From Amycolatopsis albispora (GTDB taxonomy: Bacteria > Actinomycetota > Actinomycetes > Mycobacteriales > Pseudonocardiaceae): DNA of 64,000 bases. A program made the translations under genes and the position numbers. The stretch covers positions 6,262,001 through 6,326,000 of the forward strand of contig NZ_CP015163.1 of the NCBI RefSeq assembly GCF_003312875.1, in the 5' to 3' direction. Shown here piece by piece: positions 48,077 to 56,876 of this stretch (positions are counted from its first letter, which is position 1; each line of letters opens with the position of its first letter). The notes under the pieces are model-generated. The model was not told the DNA's origin and ran no database searches. It saw nothing but the letters and a program-made list of their open reading frames with translations.

Positions 48077-48805
48077 TTGCCTCGCGCCCGTGACAGCCGG
48101 CCCCGGCACCAGCAAATCGCAGCGGAACTGCGCGATCTCATCATGCGTGGCGAGCTGAGCCCTGGTACGCAACTGCCGTCCACCGCGCAACTCGTGGAGC
48201 GGTACGGCGCAGCGAACGCCACCATCCAGCACGCGCTGAAGGCCCTGAAGGACGAAGGCTTCCTCGACAGCCGTGTCGGCAAAGGCGTCTACGTCCGCGA
48301 CCGGCAGCCGTTCGTCATCGACGCCTCCGCCTACATCACGCCCGAACCAGGCCGGTTCCGCTACCAGTTGCTCAAGGTCGACAACGTCGTTCCACCGGCG
48401 GACATCGTCGCCGGATTGCAGCTGACGCCGGGCGCTACCGCGATCCTCCGCACCAGAATCCTCCTCCACGACGACCAGCCCGTGGAGTTGTCCGCGTCCT
48501 ACTACCCCTCCGAGATCGCCGACAACAGCAGCCTGGCCAAGGCCGCGAAGATCCGCGGCGGCGCGCCCCAAGCCCTCGCCGACCTCGGGTTTCCTCAGCG
48601 GACCTTCGTCGACCGGATTTCGGCACGATCCCCGACGGTGGAGGAAGCCGAGACACTGGACCTTCCAGATGGGACGCCGGTGATCCGGCAGTTGCGTGTC
48701 ATCTACAGCGACAACGAGCGCCCCGTCGAAGCCTCGGTCCTCATCAAGGGCGCACACCTGTATGAGCTGTTGTACCGCCAGACCGTAGAGACCGAGTTGG
48801 GCTAG
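48077..48805 (+). CDS. GntR-family regulator with UTRA domain
   Basis: This 242-residue protein starts at a TTG with AGGAG upstream. The GntR winged helix is at residues 8-75 (QQIAAELRDLIMRGELSPGT, NATIQHALKALKDEGFL, GKGVYV). The UTRA domain at 90-240 is similar to that of the preceding gene (PVELSASYYPSEIADNSSLA). UTRA domains bind small effectors, here perhaps a pathway intermediate. It probably controls the divergent queD operon. Confidence 0.88.
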   Translation: MPRARDSRPRHQQIAAELRDLIMRGELSPGTQLPSTAQLVERYGAANATIQHALKALKDEGFLDSRVGKGVYVRDRQPFVIDASAYITPEPGRFRYQLLKVDNVVPPADIVAGLQLTPGATAILRTRILLHDDQPVELSASYYPSEIADNSSLAKAAKIRGGAPQALADLGFPQRTFVDRISARSPTVEEAETLDLPDGTPVIRQLRVIYSDNERPVEASVLIKGAHLYELLYRQTVETELG

Positions 48806-49277
48806 AGCCACGATGCCAAGGGTTTCGATTTCAGACACGACAACTGCATTGGTGACGATCTCCTCATCGGTCACGCCCTCGAATTACGACTTGGTCCGAG
48901 ACCTCAATGCGGTGCGTCGAGCGTCCCCGCCAGCACGTCCGCGGGAACGGGAACTCCCCATAGACGTGGAGGGTGGTCTCGTCGCCCGGCATCCCCAGCG
49001 GTGCGTTCTGGTGAACGTGCTTCTAGGTACTCGGGCTGCCGCCGAAGACGGAAACTCGCCCAGACCGCAGCGACCCCAGTCAAGTGGGGATGATCAACGA
49101 CGGCCAGAGCGGAGACGCGGCGCCAATGAGGCGGCAATGAGGCGGCACCCGACTTGACCTGCGCAAACGCCATTTTTACGGCAGTAGTCCGAACGGGTGC
49201 TGCTCGCCGAGCGGGTGATCAGGCTTGACCGGTAGCTGGTTATCGTGGCATTGGACCGACGGAGCGAGGTGATGTTC
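48806..49277. other. Intergenic stretch with the XRE promoter
   Basis: No gene was seen. The right part holds the repeat and promoter described at 49124-49182. The rest shows no clear structure. Confidence 0.45.
49124..49182 (+). promoter_or_regulatory. Tandem CAATGAGGCGG repeat next to a promoter
   Basis: CAATGAGGCGG occurs twice in tandem at 49124-49145. Eight bases later comes TTGACC (49154-49159), a 17-base spacer and TACGGC (49177-49182), a plausible -35/-10 pair. The repeat is close to that at 9907-9928. Confidence 0.6.
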
Positions 49278-50603
49278 ATGGGCGACCGGCGAGAGGCGTT
49301 CGCCGCGCGGCGTGAGCTGATGGGCTACACCCAGGAGAGCCTCGCAGCAGCCGTCGGTGTGGAGTTCTCCACCGTCGGCCGGTGGGAACGCGGTGATCTG
49401 ACGCCGCAGCCGTACCGGCGGCCCCGCATCGCGAAGGCACTCGGTCTCACCCTCGAAGAGCTGGGCACGTTGCTCGCACCGACACCGTCCGGGCCGAACG
49501 GCACCTCGGCCGTCGCCCTAGCCCAGATCGCGGGAGCGGATGTCCTCCCTGTTCAGCCAGACCTCGCGGAGACAGACGACATGAACCGTCGCGACCTGCT
49601 ACGCCTGTTCAGCATGACCGGCGCCTTGCTGGCGTTGCCAGCGGCCGAGTCGGCTGTCTGCGACGCGGAAAGGCTCGCTGCGGCGGCTCGAACTGGTGCC
49701 GTGGACTCGACGGCAGTCGCTGAGTTTGAGCAGCTCAACAGCCATCTGTGGCGTGTATATGCCTTCGCATCGACCAAGAGCCAGGTACTTCCCCTGGTCC
49801 GCGCCCAGCTCGACGTACTGTCCGAAGGCTTGCGTCGACCACAGTCACCGGCTACCCGGCAGCGACTCTGCGAGTTGTCCGCCGATCTCTTCCAGTTGGC
49901 GGGCGAGATCTTCTTCGACGGTGATCGCTACACCGACGCCGCCCACTGCTACACCCTCGCCGCGACAGCGAGCAAAGAAGCCAATACCCCTGACCTCTGG
50001 GCCTGCGCGCTGACCAGACACGCCTTCATCGCCGTCTACGAACGCCGGTTCAACGAAGCCGCCCCGATCCTGGAACTGGCTGCAGACCTGGCCCGCCGCG
50101 GCAACCCCGGTCTCTCGACTCGGCATTGGATCGCCGTCGTACAGGCCGAGACTTTTGCCGGACTCGGAGACCTCGATGCCTGTCAGCGTGCACTCGACAC
50201 CGCCGCCGAGGTCCAGCACCTGCAGGAGCCGGTGCACAACGGCGGCTGGCTCCGGTTCGACGGCTCCCGTCTCGCCGAGGAACGCGGCACCTGTTACGTC
50301 ACCCTTGGTCGCCCTGATCTCGCCGAGGCCGCTTTGACCGACGCACTGGCCGGCAACCTGACCGCTCGGCGAAAAGCAGGCGTCCTCACTGATCTGGCGA
50401 TGATCGGCGTGCACCGGCGCGATCCCGACCAGATCGTCAACTACGCCTCCGCCGTCCTGGCCACCGCTCGCCAGACGGGCTCTGGAGTCGTCGTGCGCAA
50501 GCTGCGTGGCCTACAGCCGCACTTGGCACCCTTGCTCACCAACCAGCAGATCCAACAACTCGATGCTGAGATCAACAGCCTTATCGGCAGCCATGCCGCT
50601 TGA
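49278..50603 (+). CDS. XRE-family regulator with TPR-like C-terminus
   Basis: I start at the second ATG (49278), which is well spaced from GAGG; 49272 is possible. It has 441 residues. The HTH covers residues 5-60 (REAFAARRELMGYTQESLAA, FSTVGRWERGDLTPQPY). A DMNRRDLLRLFSMTGALLALPAAE segment near 100 recalls a twin-arginine-like stretch seen in this class. TPR-like helices fill the rest. Its HTH is nearly identical to that of the 51058 gene. Confidence 0.86.
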   Translation: MGDRREAFAARRELMGYTQESLAAAVGVEFSTVGRWERGDLTPQPYRRPRIAKALGLTLEELGTLLAPTPSGPNGTSAVALAQIAGADVLPVQPDLAETDDMNRRDLLRLFSMTGALLALPAAESAVCDAERLAAAARTGAVDSTAVAEFEQLNSHLWRVYAFASTKSQVLPLVRAQLDVLSEGLRRPQSPATRQRLCELSADLFQLAGEIFFDGDRYTDAAHCYTLAATASKEANTPDLWACALTRHAFIAVYERRFNEAAPILELAADLARRGNPGLSTRHWIAVVQAETFAGLGDLDACQRALDTAAEVQHLQEPVHNGGWLRFDGSRLAEERGTCYVTLGRPDLAEAALTDALAGNLTARRKAGVLTDLAMIGVHRRDPDQIVNYASAVLATARQTGSGVVVRKLRGLQPHLAPLLTNQQIQQLDAEINSLIGSHAA

Positions 50604-50617
50604 TGGAGGACAACAGG

Positions 50618-50977
50618 ATGCAGGATGACCGAGGCCGCGTGTTCCGCGAGGCGTGGATCGCTGGAGTCACCAAGCACTACCCCGGCGAGCCCAAGCCCGG
50701 ATACATCACGCCGTGGGACCAGACCCCGGACTGGGAGCGCGACGCCGCGACCGCTGTATACGACCAGGTCTTCGCCTTCATCAAGGCTACCGATGGCGCC
50801 ACCGCCAAGCTCACCCGAGACCAGAAAGGCCGTTTCGTCGCGCTGTGCTGGATTGGCCAGATCTTCAAGCACTTCCCCGAGCCGAAGGCGTCCTACGTCG
50901 CGGACTGGGACGACTTGCCGGACTGGCAGAGGGCGACGGACATCGACATCTTCGAGCGCATCGAACAGGACGTGTAA
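50618..50977 (+). CDS. Small protein with two internal repeats
   Basis: I start at the ATG with GGAGG eight bases upstream, giving 119 residues. Two copies of one unit are visible: FREAWIAGVTKHYPGEPKPG plus YITPWDQTPDWER, and ALCWIGQIFKHFPEPKASYV plus ADWDDLPDWQR. The aromatic and proline positions are conserved between them. The family is unknown. It is sandwiched between two XRE-TPR genes on the same strand, 14 bases after the first, so it may be a partner of these regulators. Confidence 0.78.
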   Translation: MQDDRGRVFREAWIAGVTKHYPGEPKPGYITPWDQTPDWERDAATAVYDQVFAFIKATDGATAKLTRDQKGRFVALCWIGQIFKHFPEPKASYVADWDDLPDWQRATDIDIFERIEQDV

Positions 50978-51057
50978 CCCCTATGCCGGGGCAAGGCAAG
51001 CATCGTCTTTAAGCCCAGGCGTAGCGGACGTGTGAGCGGGTGGAGTGAGGTAAACGC

Positions 51058-52374
51058 GTGGGAAACAGGCGTGAAGCGTTCGCAGCTCGACGCGAGGCGA
51101 TGGGCTTCACCCAGGAGAGCCTCGCTGCTGCCGTCGGTGTGGAGTTCTCGACCGTTGGCCGGTGGGAGCGCGGTGCCCTGACTCCTCAGCCATGGCGCAG
51201 GCCCCGCATCGCGACAGCGCTTGATGTTTCCCTCGATGAATTGGACGCCCTGCTCGGACCGGTCTCGGCTGACGCCCCGACAAGTCCGTCACAGTTGAGC
51301 ACCGGACAAGAAGTCCCAGGGCAATCCCACGGAACCTCCCTGGCGCTGCCAGGCTCCGCTTCCACTGGCGTGGCCGGATACGACCCGACTGCACATGTTG
51401 ACGTGGGAGCCAGCCCAGCCGAGTTCCTCAAGCCGTTGACCTTGGACGTGCAGCCTCCTCGGCGTGTCGGGTGGGCCGAGGTCGAGCAGGTAAGGCTGAT
51501 GACGCGCACGCTGGCCGCCAGCGAGAACCTCTACGGCGGCGGCATGGCCGGTGAGGCAGGACTCGCCCACCTGCGGTGGGCCAGCCGCCTGCTGAGCTCT
51601 CAGGCCGGCACCAGCGTCGAAGCAGGGATGTTCGAGGCCGTCGGGAACCTGGCGGGGGTTGTGGCCTTCTCAGCGTTCGACGTCGGAAACCAGGACGCCG
51701 CAGCACGATGCTTCCGTTTCGGCCTATGGTGCGCAGAACAGGGCGGGTCGTGGGAACTACGCGCCGCGACGCTCGCCGACATGGCGCGCCAAGCCATCTA
51801 TTTGGGCAACTTGGACGACGCCCTGTCGTTGATCGAGTTCGCCCAAGTCCGGGCTGACCGGCTGACCGCCACCGCGAGGGCGATGATCGGCGTCGTCCGC
51901 GCTCGATTGCTGGCGATGCTGGGCCGCCACGACGAAGCGCGAGCTGAGGTCGACCGCGCCGACGAGCATTTCGTCGGGCGTCAAGCGGAGACGGACCCGC
52001 CCTGGCTGATCTACTACGACGAGGCTGAACATGCGGGCAGCAGCGCGCGAGCACTCACTCCACTCGCTATGACCGACAAGCGGCCGGGTGACGCCGCCGG
52101 ACGCCTCGAAACGGCGATCCGCTTGCACAGCGACGCTTACCCTCGCTCACGGGCATTCTCCAGGACGCGGTTGGCGACTTTGAACATGACGATCGGCGAC
52201 CCGTGGGAGGCCGTCGACATTGGACGGCAAGCCATCGCCGATGCGCCGATGTTGCACTCGCGGCGGATGAGCGAGGAACTGTCCAAACTGGTACGAGCGT
52301 GTGAACCTCACCTGTCAATACCAGAAGTGGCCGAGCTCTCGGACTTCGCGACATCGGCCATGACCAATGTCTGA
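51058..52374 (+). CDS. XRE-family regulator with TPR-like C-terminus
   Basis: This 438-residue protein starts at GTG. The HTH at residues 4-60 differs from that of the 49278 gene at few positions, so both probably read the same DNA site. The C-terminal regions differ strongly (here ASENLYGGGMAGEAGLAHLR, DEARAEVDRADEHFVGR), suggesting different signals. Its stop overlaps the following kinase gene by eight bases. Confidence 0.86.
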   Translation: MGNRREAFAARREAMGFTQESLAAAVGVEFSTVGRWERGALTPQPWRRPRIATALDVSLDELDALLGPVSADAPTSPSQLSTGQEVPGQSHGTSLALPGSASTGVAGYDPTAHVDVGASPAEFLKPLTLDVQPPRRVGWAEVEQVRLMTRTLAASENLYGGGMAGEAGLAHLRWASRLLSSQAGTSVEAGMFEAVGNLAGVVAFSAFDVGNQDAAARCFRFGLWCAEQGGSWELRAATLADMARQAIYLGNLDDALSLIEFAQVRADRLTATARAMIGVVRARLLAMLGRHDEARAEVDRADEHFVGRQAETDPPWLIYYDEAEHAGSSARALTPLAMTDKRPGDAAGRLETAIRLHSDAYPRSRAFSRTRLATLNMTIGDPWEAVDIGRQAIADAPMLHSRRMSEELSKLVRACEPHLSIPEVAELSDFATSAMTNV

Positions 52375-53275
52375 TGTGGACACGAACTTGGTCCTGTCGC
52401 GAGATCCACGTTACGTGCTAACGGCAGCGGGCAGGAAGGCCGGCGTATCAACCGCGGAAGCGATGTTGATCCGCGACGGTACGAACGTCATCTACCAGGT
52501 GGCCGGTAGGGTCGTCGCTCGTGTGGGCCCTCCGGGCTCGCAGCTCGTGGCCGCCCGTCAAATCCAGGCGTCGCGTTGGCTGGCTGATGCCGGGATCCCC
52601 GTCGTGCGTGCCGTCGACGACATCGACCAGCCCACGGTTGTTGGGAATCGGCCCGTCACATGGTGGGTACAGCTTCCTGACCACCGCCACGCCACGCCGG
52701 CCGAACTCGGCGCGGTACTGGGGCGCCTTCACGCCCTAGAGGTGCCGGAATCGCCTTCGTTCCCCGTTGTTGACCCCTTCGAAGGGCTACGCGAGTCAAT
52801 CGACGGCGGAACCATCCTGCCCGAGGATGACCGGGCCTGGCTTCGAGATCTCGCAGGGCAGCTGCACAGTGAGTACTTGGTGCTGGTTCCGGAACTGCCT
52901 CGGCGCGTCATCCATGGCGATGCCTGGCAGGGCAACGTTGTTGTCCCCAGGGCAGGCGGCGCCCCCGTGCTGCTGGATCTCGACCATGTCGGGATCGGGC
53001 CTCCTGAGTGGGACCTGGTCTCCTTGGCGGTCGATTACACCGACTTCGCCCGGATCACGGAGGTGGACTACCAGGCTTTTGTGGACGCTTACGGCGATTA
53101 CGACATGACCGCCTGGCCCGGCTACCGCACCCTGGCGACGATCAGAGAACTCCGGTGGACTGCCTTCGTCCTCGGCAAAGCCACAACCAGCCCAGAAGCC
53201 GCGGAACAGGTACGCCATCGGGTGGCGTGCCTGAGAGGCGAGATCGAACGGCCGTGGTCGTGGTCCGCCTTCTGA
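52367..53275 (+). CDS. Aminoglycoside-phosphotransferase (APH) family kinase
   Basis: This is a 302-residue protein-kinase-like-fold enzyme. The catalytic loop is VIHGDAWQGNVVV (His-Gly-Asp-x-x-x-x-N) near residue 185, and the metal-binding segment is VLLDLDHVGIGPPEWDL near 208. APH relatives phosphorylate antibiotics, sugars or other small molecules. It overlaps the XRE gene by eight bases, so it is co-expressed with the regulators. A second APH-like gene follows. Confidence 0.87.
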   Translation: MSDVDTNLVLSRDPRYVLTAAGRKAGVSTAEAMLIRDGTNVIYQVAGRVVARVGPPGSQLVAARQIQASRWLADAGIPVVRAVDDIDQPTVVGNRPVTWWVQLPDHRHATPAELGAVLGRLHALEVPESPSFPVVDPFEGLRESIDGGTILPEDDRAWLRDLAGQLHSEYLVLVPELPRRVIHGDAWQGNVVVPRAGGAPVLLDLDHVGIGPPEWDLVSLAVDYTDFARITEVDYQAFVDAYGDYDMTAWPGYRTLATIRELRWTAFVLGKATTSPEAAEQVRHRVACLRGEIERPWSWSAF

Positions 53276-53289
53276 GACCGGAGTACACG

Positions 53290-54201
53290 TTGACATCACT
53301 CTCGGCCGCCAGCCGCGTCGTGCCTCACAAACTCTTGGCCGACCTCCGAGCGGCGCGCGGTCGACAGCTGCCACTCGAAGCCGTGCTCCACGAGTGGCGG
53401 CTGTGCCCCTTGAGCGGCGGTCGCAACAGCGATGTCTTCCAATGGGGCGAAGTCTGCCTGAAGCTCTACCGCAAGACCGACAAGAACCGCGTGGCTCGGG
53501 AATGGCACGGATTGAACCATGTTGCTGGACTTGGTCTCGCTCCGCAGCCACTATGGCGGGACGATCATCCAGACCAACCCGCACTCGGCATGAGCTTCGT
53601 TCCCGGCCGACCGATACCCGAGCTGACGAATCCCGAGCTGGTGCTGCCGTGGATTGCCGCCGCCACCGGAGCCATGCAAGCACTGCCGATGGCTGAGCCG
53701 TTGGCCTCCTGGCCACGAGTCGATTCGATCACCCACTACATCGCGCGGTTGACCGACATCTGGCCACAGCAGTTGGCCGCCGCCGACGACGCACATACAG
53801 GGAAAATGCGGACCTTGCTCGACCGCTGGGAGGCTAGCGGGGATGTCGGCCTTTTGCGTCGCCCCACGCCAGCCGTGTTCTCGCGCGGCGACGCCAACTT
53901 GCTGAACTGGCTGTCTGAGAACGAAGGGCTCCACGTCGTCGACTTCGAGTTCAGCGGCTGGAGCGATCGGGCGGTGGACGCTGCAGACCACATCGAGCAC
54001 ATCAGCGCTCGGCAAGTTCCCGACAGCACCTGGCGGACCCTAGAGGACGACTTCGGCGTGAACCGGCAGAACCGGTCAAGGTTCGCTGCCGCCCGACGCA
54101 CAATCGCCCTGCGATGGCTGGCCGTCCTCTGGCGACGACGCGACGAACGTGAGCCCGAGTTCCTCGCCCAACTCGATCGTGTGTGCGCGCTGTTCTCGTA
54201 G
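53290..54201 (+). CDS. Second APH-like kinase
   Basis: I use the TTG at 53290 with GGAG six bases upstream; in-frame GTGs inside the previous gene are alternatives. It has 303 residues. The kinase core is PAVFSRGDANLLNWL (catalytic RGDANLLN) near residue 200 and VVDFEFSGWSDRAVD as the metal-binding segment. It has little similarity to the preceding kinase outside these motifs. Substrate unknown. Confidence 0.78.
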   Translation: MTSLSAASRVVPHKLLADLRAARGRQLPLEAVLHEWRLCPLSGGRNSDVFQWGEVCLKLYRKTDKNRVAREWHGLNHVAGLGLAPQPLWRDDHPDQPALGMSFVPGRPIPELTNPELVLPWIAAATGAMQALPMAEPLASWPRVDSITHYIARLTDIWPQQLAAADDAHTGKMRTLLDRWEASGDVGLLRRPTPAVFSRGDANLLNWLSENEGLHVVDFEFSGWSDRAVDAADHIEHISARQVPDSTWRTLEDDFGVNRQNRSRFAAARRTIALRWLAVLWRRRDEREPEFLAQLDRVCALFS

Positions 54202-54253
54202 TTTCTAAGCGAGGGCGTCCTTACGTGCAGACTGACACCATCGTCCGACGGCG

Positions 54254-54886
54254 TCACAGGGTCAGCGCGGCGGGAAGACGTCCGAGGACAGGAAGCGGGA
54301 CGAAGTTCTCGGCGTGGTCGACGCCGATGCGTGCGCCCCACAGCCGGGCCAGGATCTCGGCCATTGGTCCGAAGTGCTCGGTGATGGGCTGGGACGCGTG
54401 TGCGGCCAGGGCGCGTTGCTTGGTGACCCAGGTAGTCGTGATGTCGACGGTGGTGTGCGCGGGAACGGGGCCGTCGAGGGTGAGGCTGTTGTAGGTGTCG
54501 GTGGTGTAGACCCGGCGGGGGTGTCCCGTGGCGATGACGACCTCGGGAAGGGCTTCCAACACTGCTTCGGCGATGCGCCGGTGGTCAGGGTGTACATCGC
54601 GCACCGGGTGGGTGAGGACAACCTCGGGGCCTGTATCCAGCAGCAGCTCGCGCACGGTCCCCGCGGTGGCCTGGTTGATCTGATGAAGCCCGGCGCCGAG
54701 TGCGGCGGCCCCGGCGGCGGCCTCGCTGGCGCGGGGCTCGGGGTGACGTGGGACGGCGATGGTGACGTCGGCCCCGGCGGCGACGCAGAGGGCGAGAGTG
54801 CCGCCGGCCCAGAGTTCGGCGTCGTCGGGATGGGCCATCACGGTCAACACCGAGGCGGGCGGGATGAACGCGACCAGTGGAATCAC
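54254..54886 (-). CDS. PIG-L family deacetylase (LmbE-like)
   Basis: This 210-residue protein starts at a GTG overlapping the exonuclease stop (GTGA). The zinc site is VMAHPDDAELWAGG near residue 17, with HPDH later in RDVHPDHRR. PIG-L enzymes remove acetyl groups from N-acetylglucosaminyl compounds, as MshB does in mycothiol synthesis. With the GT4 gene two genes upstream it could make a glucosaminyl product. It is the last gene of the right operon. Confidence 0.88.
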   Translation of the reverse strand: MIPLVAFIPPASVLTVMAHPDDAELWAGGTLALCVAAGADVTIAVPRHPEPRASEAAAGAAALGAGLHQINQATAGTVRELLLDTGPEVVLTHPVRDVHPDHRRIAEAVLEALPEVVIATGHPRRVYTTDTYNSLTLDGPVPAHTTVDITTTWVTKQRALAAHASQPITEHFGPMAEILARLWGARIGVDHAENFVPLPVLGRLPAALTL

Positions 54887-55740
54887 CACAGCCCGAGCTT
54901 GTCGATGACGTCGGCAGGCTTGGGCAGGCTCCGGCTGCTGCGGCCGGCGGGTAGCAGGGGCAGGGTGACGTCGGTGCGCATTCTGATCAGGTCGCGCCAG
55001 CCGAGGACCTGGTCCCAGGCTTCGAGGACGGCCTTGCCCTTGGTGCCGATGAGCCGTCCCGCGTCGGCCAGCTGGTCGAGAGTGAGGCCACCGGCCAGAA
55101 GCTTGGCTGCAGTGCCCGCGCCGACCCCGCGCACGCCGGGGATGTTGTCCGCCGGGTCGCCCGTGAGGGCCCGGAAGTCCGCCCACTGGGTCGGCTGAAC
55201 CTGGTAGCGGTCGAACACAGTGCCGGGCTCGATGTGGCGGCGGCCTCGCTTCATGGCGGTGTTGACCACCCGGACGTGCTCGTCGATGAGCTGGTAGAAG
55301 TCACGGTCGCCGGACATGATCCACACTCGGCGCTCGGGGTCGTCGCGGCGGACGCGAGCGACGAGGGATGCGATCACGTCGTCGGCCTCGGCCGTGTCGA
55401 TCTCGATCCAGGCCAGCTCGTAGGCGGTCAGCGCTTCCTGGACGTGTGGGATGGCGCGGATGGGTTTGAGTGCGGCTTCGTCGAGGACGCGGTTCGCCTT
55501 GTAGTCGCTGTCGGTGGCTTGACGTTCGGCCGCGCCGTTCTGGCCGTCGAACACCACGATCACCTCCGGCGGGGAGGTGAACTCCTCGCGGATCGCTACG
55601 CGCAGTAGTGCGAAGAAGGCGAACTCGGCAGTCAGCTCGCGTGTCTTGTCGCGGGAGAAGATCGCGGCCGGGAAGCCGAAGGCTCCGCGCCAGAGCAGGT
55701 TGTGGCCGTCGACCAGCAGAAGAGGGACGTCATTCATCAC
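54883..55740 (-). CDS. 5'-3' exonuclease (PolA N-terminal/FEN type)
   Basis: This is a 285-residue nuclease. Metal-binding acidic residues appear in LLLVDGHNLLWRG, VVFDGQNG, EADDVIASL and IMSGDRDFYQL. A helix-hairpin-helix follows (GDPADNIPGVRGVGAGTAAK). Stand-alone enzymes of this type cut 5' flaps or primers. Start GTG overlaps the upstream stop. Such a nuclease in a preQ0/glycosyltransferase operon is unexpected for a purely metabolic cluster. Confidence 0.9.
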   Translation of the reverse strand: MMNDVPLLLVDGHNLLWRGAFGFPAAIFSRDKTRELTAEFAFFALLRVAIREEFTSPPEVIVVFDGQNGAAERQATDSDYKANRVLDEAALKPIRAIPHVQEALTAYELAWIEIDTAEADDVIASLVARVRRDDPERRVWIMSGDRDFYQLIDEHVRVVNTAMKRGRRHIEPGTVFDRYQVQPTQWADFRALTGDPADNIPGVRGVGAGTAAKLLAGGLTLDQLADAGRLIGTKGKAVLEAWDQVLGWRDLIRMRTDVTLPLLPAGRSSRSLPKPADVIDKLGLW

Positions 55741-56876
55741 CGCACCGCCTTGAGGAAGTCATGGGCGACTGTGGTGGGCAGATAGTCCCGCGAGCGGTAG
55801 TACGCAGCCCGTGATAGCGCTGCGTAGCGTACCGGATCGTCGAGGAGGACTTCGGCGGCACCCCACAGCCCGAACTCGCCGTGGGCGCGAGGCACCACGA
55901 TCCCGCCCGCTCCTTCCCCGGTGCCAATGAGGGTGGGCAGGTTGTCCACGTCGAAGGCGACGACCGGGGTGCCGACGCTCATGGCCTCCAAGGCGACGAG
56001 GCCGAAGGTCTCCTTGGTCGAGGGCACGATGACCACGGCGGCGTTGGCGAGCCACGGCTGGACCTGGTCCCAGGGCAGGCCGTCGTCGCGGACGCTGCCC
56101 CTGAACAGGTAGGCGGCCGAGTGGGCGCAGCGACGATACTCGGCGGCCTGTGCGCCGGCGGCGTGCTCGAACCCGGCCTCGGCGAGGACGACCTCGACGC
56201 CGCGGTCGACGAGGCGGCCGGCGTCGAGCAGAGCGCGGACGTTCTTCTCCGGCCCGAGCCGGGCCAGCACCCGCACTGGCCCGCTCCGCCGCAGCGCCTC
56301 GCGCTGGCTGGCATCGGGTGCGCTGTGGTTGCCGAGCAGGGCGTTGGGCACGATCTGCCAGCAGGTGCTGTCGTAGTCCCGGTCGTGGGCATGGCCGAGG
56401 ACCGTGGTCGACGGCACGATCACCAGGTCGGTGCGTTCCAAGGCCGGTACGAGGTCCTGGTCGTGGCCGACGACGTGCATCGCCAGCACTGTGCGCACTC
56501 CGTCGCAAGCTGGGGCGAGGCGTCCGAGTCCCCACAAGGCGTCGACGTACACGGCGATGTCCACGTGATGGCGGCGGTAGAGAGCGCGGAGGTCAGCGGC
56601 GATGATTTTGTCTTGGCCGTGGGTGCTGATTGCCTCGCGCAGTTCGTCGTCGCTGGCAGGGAAGGTGACCCCGACCGAGCCGAGCACGACCAGGTCCTCG
56701 TCGACCTCGTCCTCGGTCGAGTCGGGCTCGATTGCGGTGATGATCAGGGCCCGGTGTCCGAGCTGGCGCAGTCCGCGGGCGAGGGCGGCGGTCGCGCGTT
56801 CCATCCCGGCCGGCGCGTCGGGGGCGTAGGAAGCCAGAACGAATGCGACGGTGACCGGCTTGGTGGCGTCAGGCAT
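55737..56876 (-). CDS. GT4-type glycosyltransferase
   Basis: This 379-residue GT-B enzyme has an N-terminal domain with AGMERATAALARGLRQLGHR and a nucleotide-sugar-binding C-terminal domain with RVLARLGPEKNVRALLDAG. The E-x7-E motif is in KETFGLVALEAMSVGTPVVA. MshA of mycothiol synthesis has this fold and pairs with a PIG-L deacetylase, which is also present here. It overlaps the phosphoribosyltransferase gene by eight bases. Confidence 0.88.
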   Translation of the reverse strand: MPDATKPVTVAFVLASYAPDAPAGMERATAALARGLRQLGHRALIITAIEPDSTEDEVDEDLVVLGSVGVTFPASDDELREAISTHGQDKIIAADLRALYRRHHVDIAVYVDALWGLGRLAPACDGVRTVLAMHVVGHDQDLVPALERTDLVIVPSTTVLGHAHDRDYDSTCWQIVPNALLGNHSAPDASQREALRRSGPVRVLARLGPEKNVRALLDAGRLVDRGVEVVLAEAGFEHAAGAQAAEYRRCAHSAAYLFRGSVRDDGLPWDQVQPWLANAAVVIVPSTKETFGLVALEAMSVGTPVVAFDVDNLPTLIGTGEGAGGIVVPRAHGEFGLWGAAEVLLDDPVRYAALSRAAYYRSRDYLPTTVAHDFLKAVR

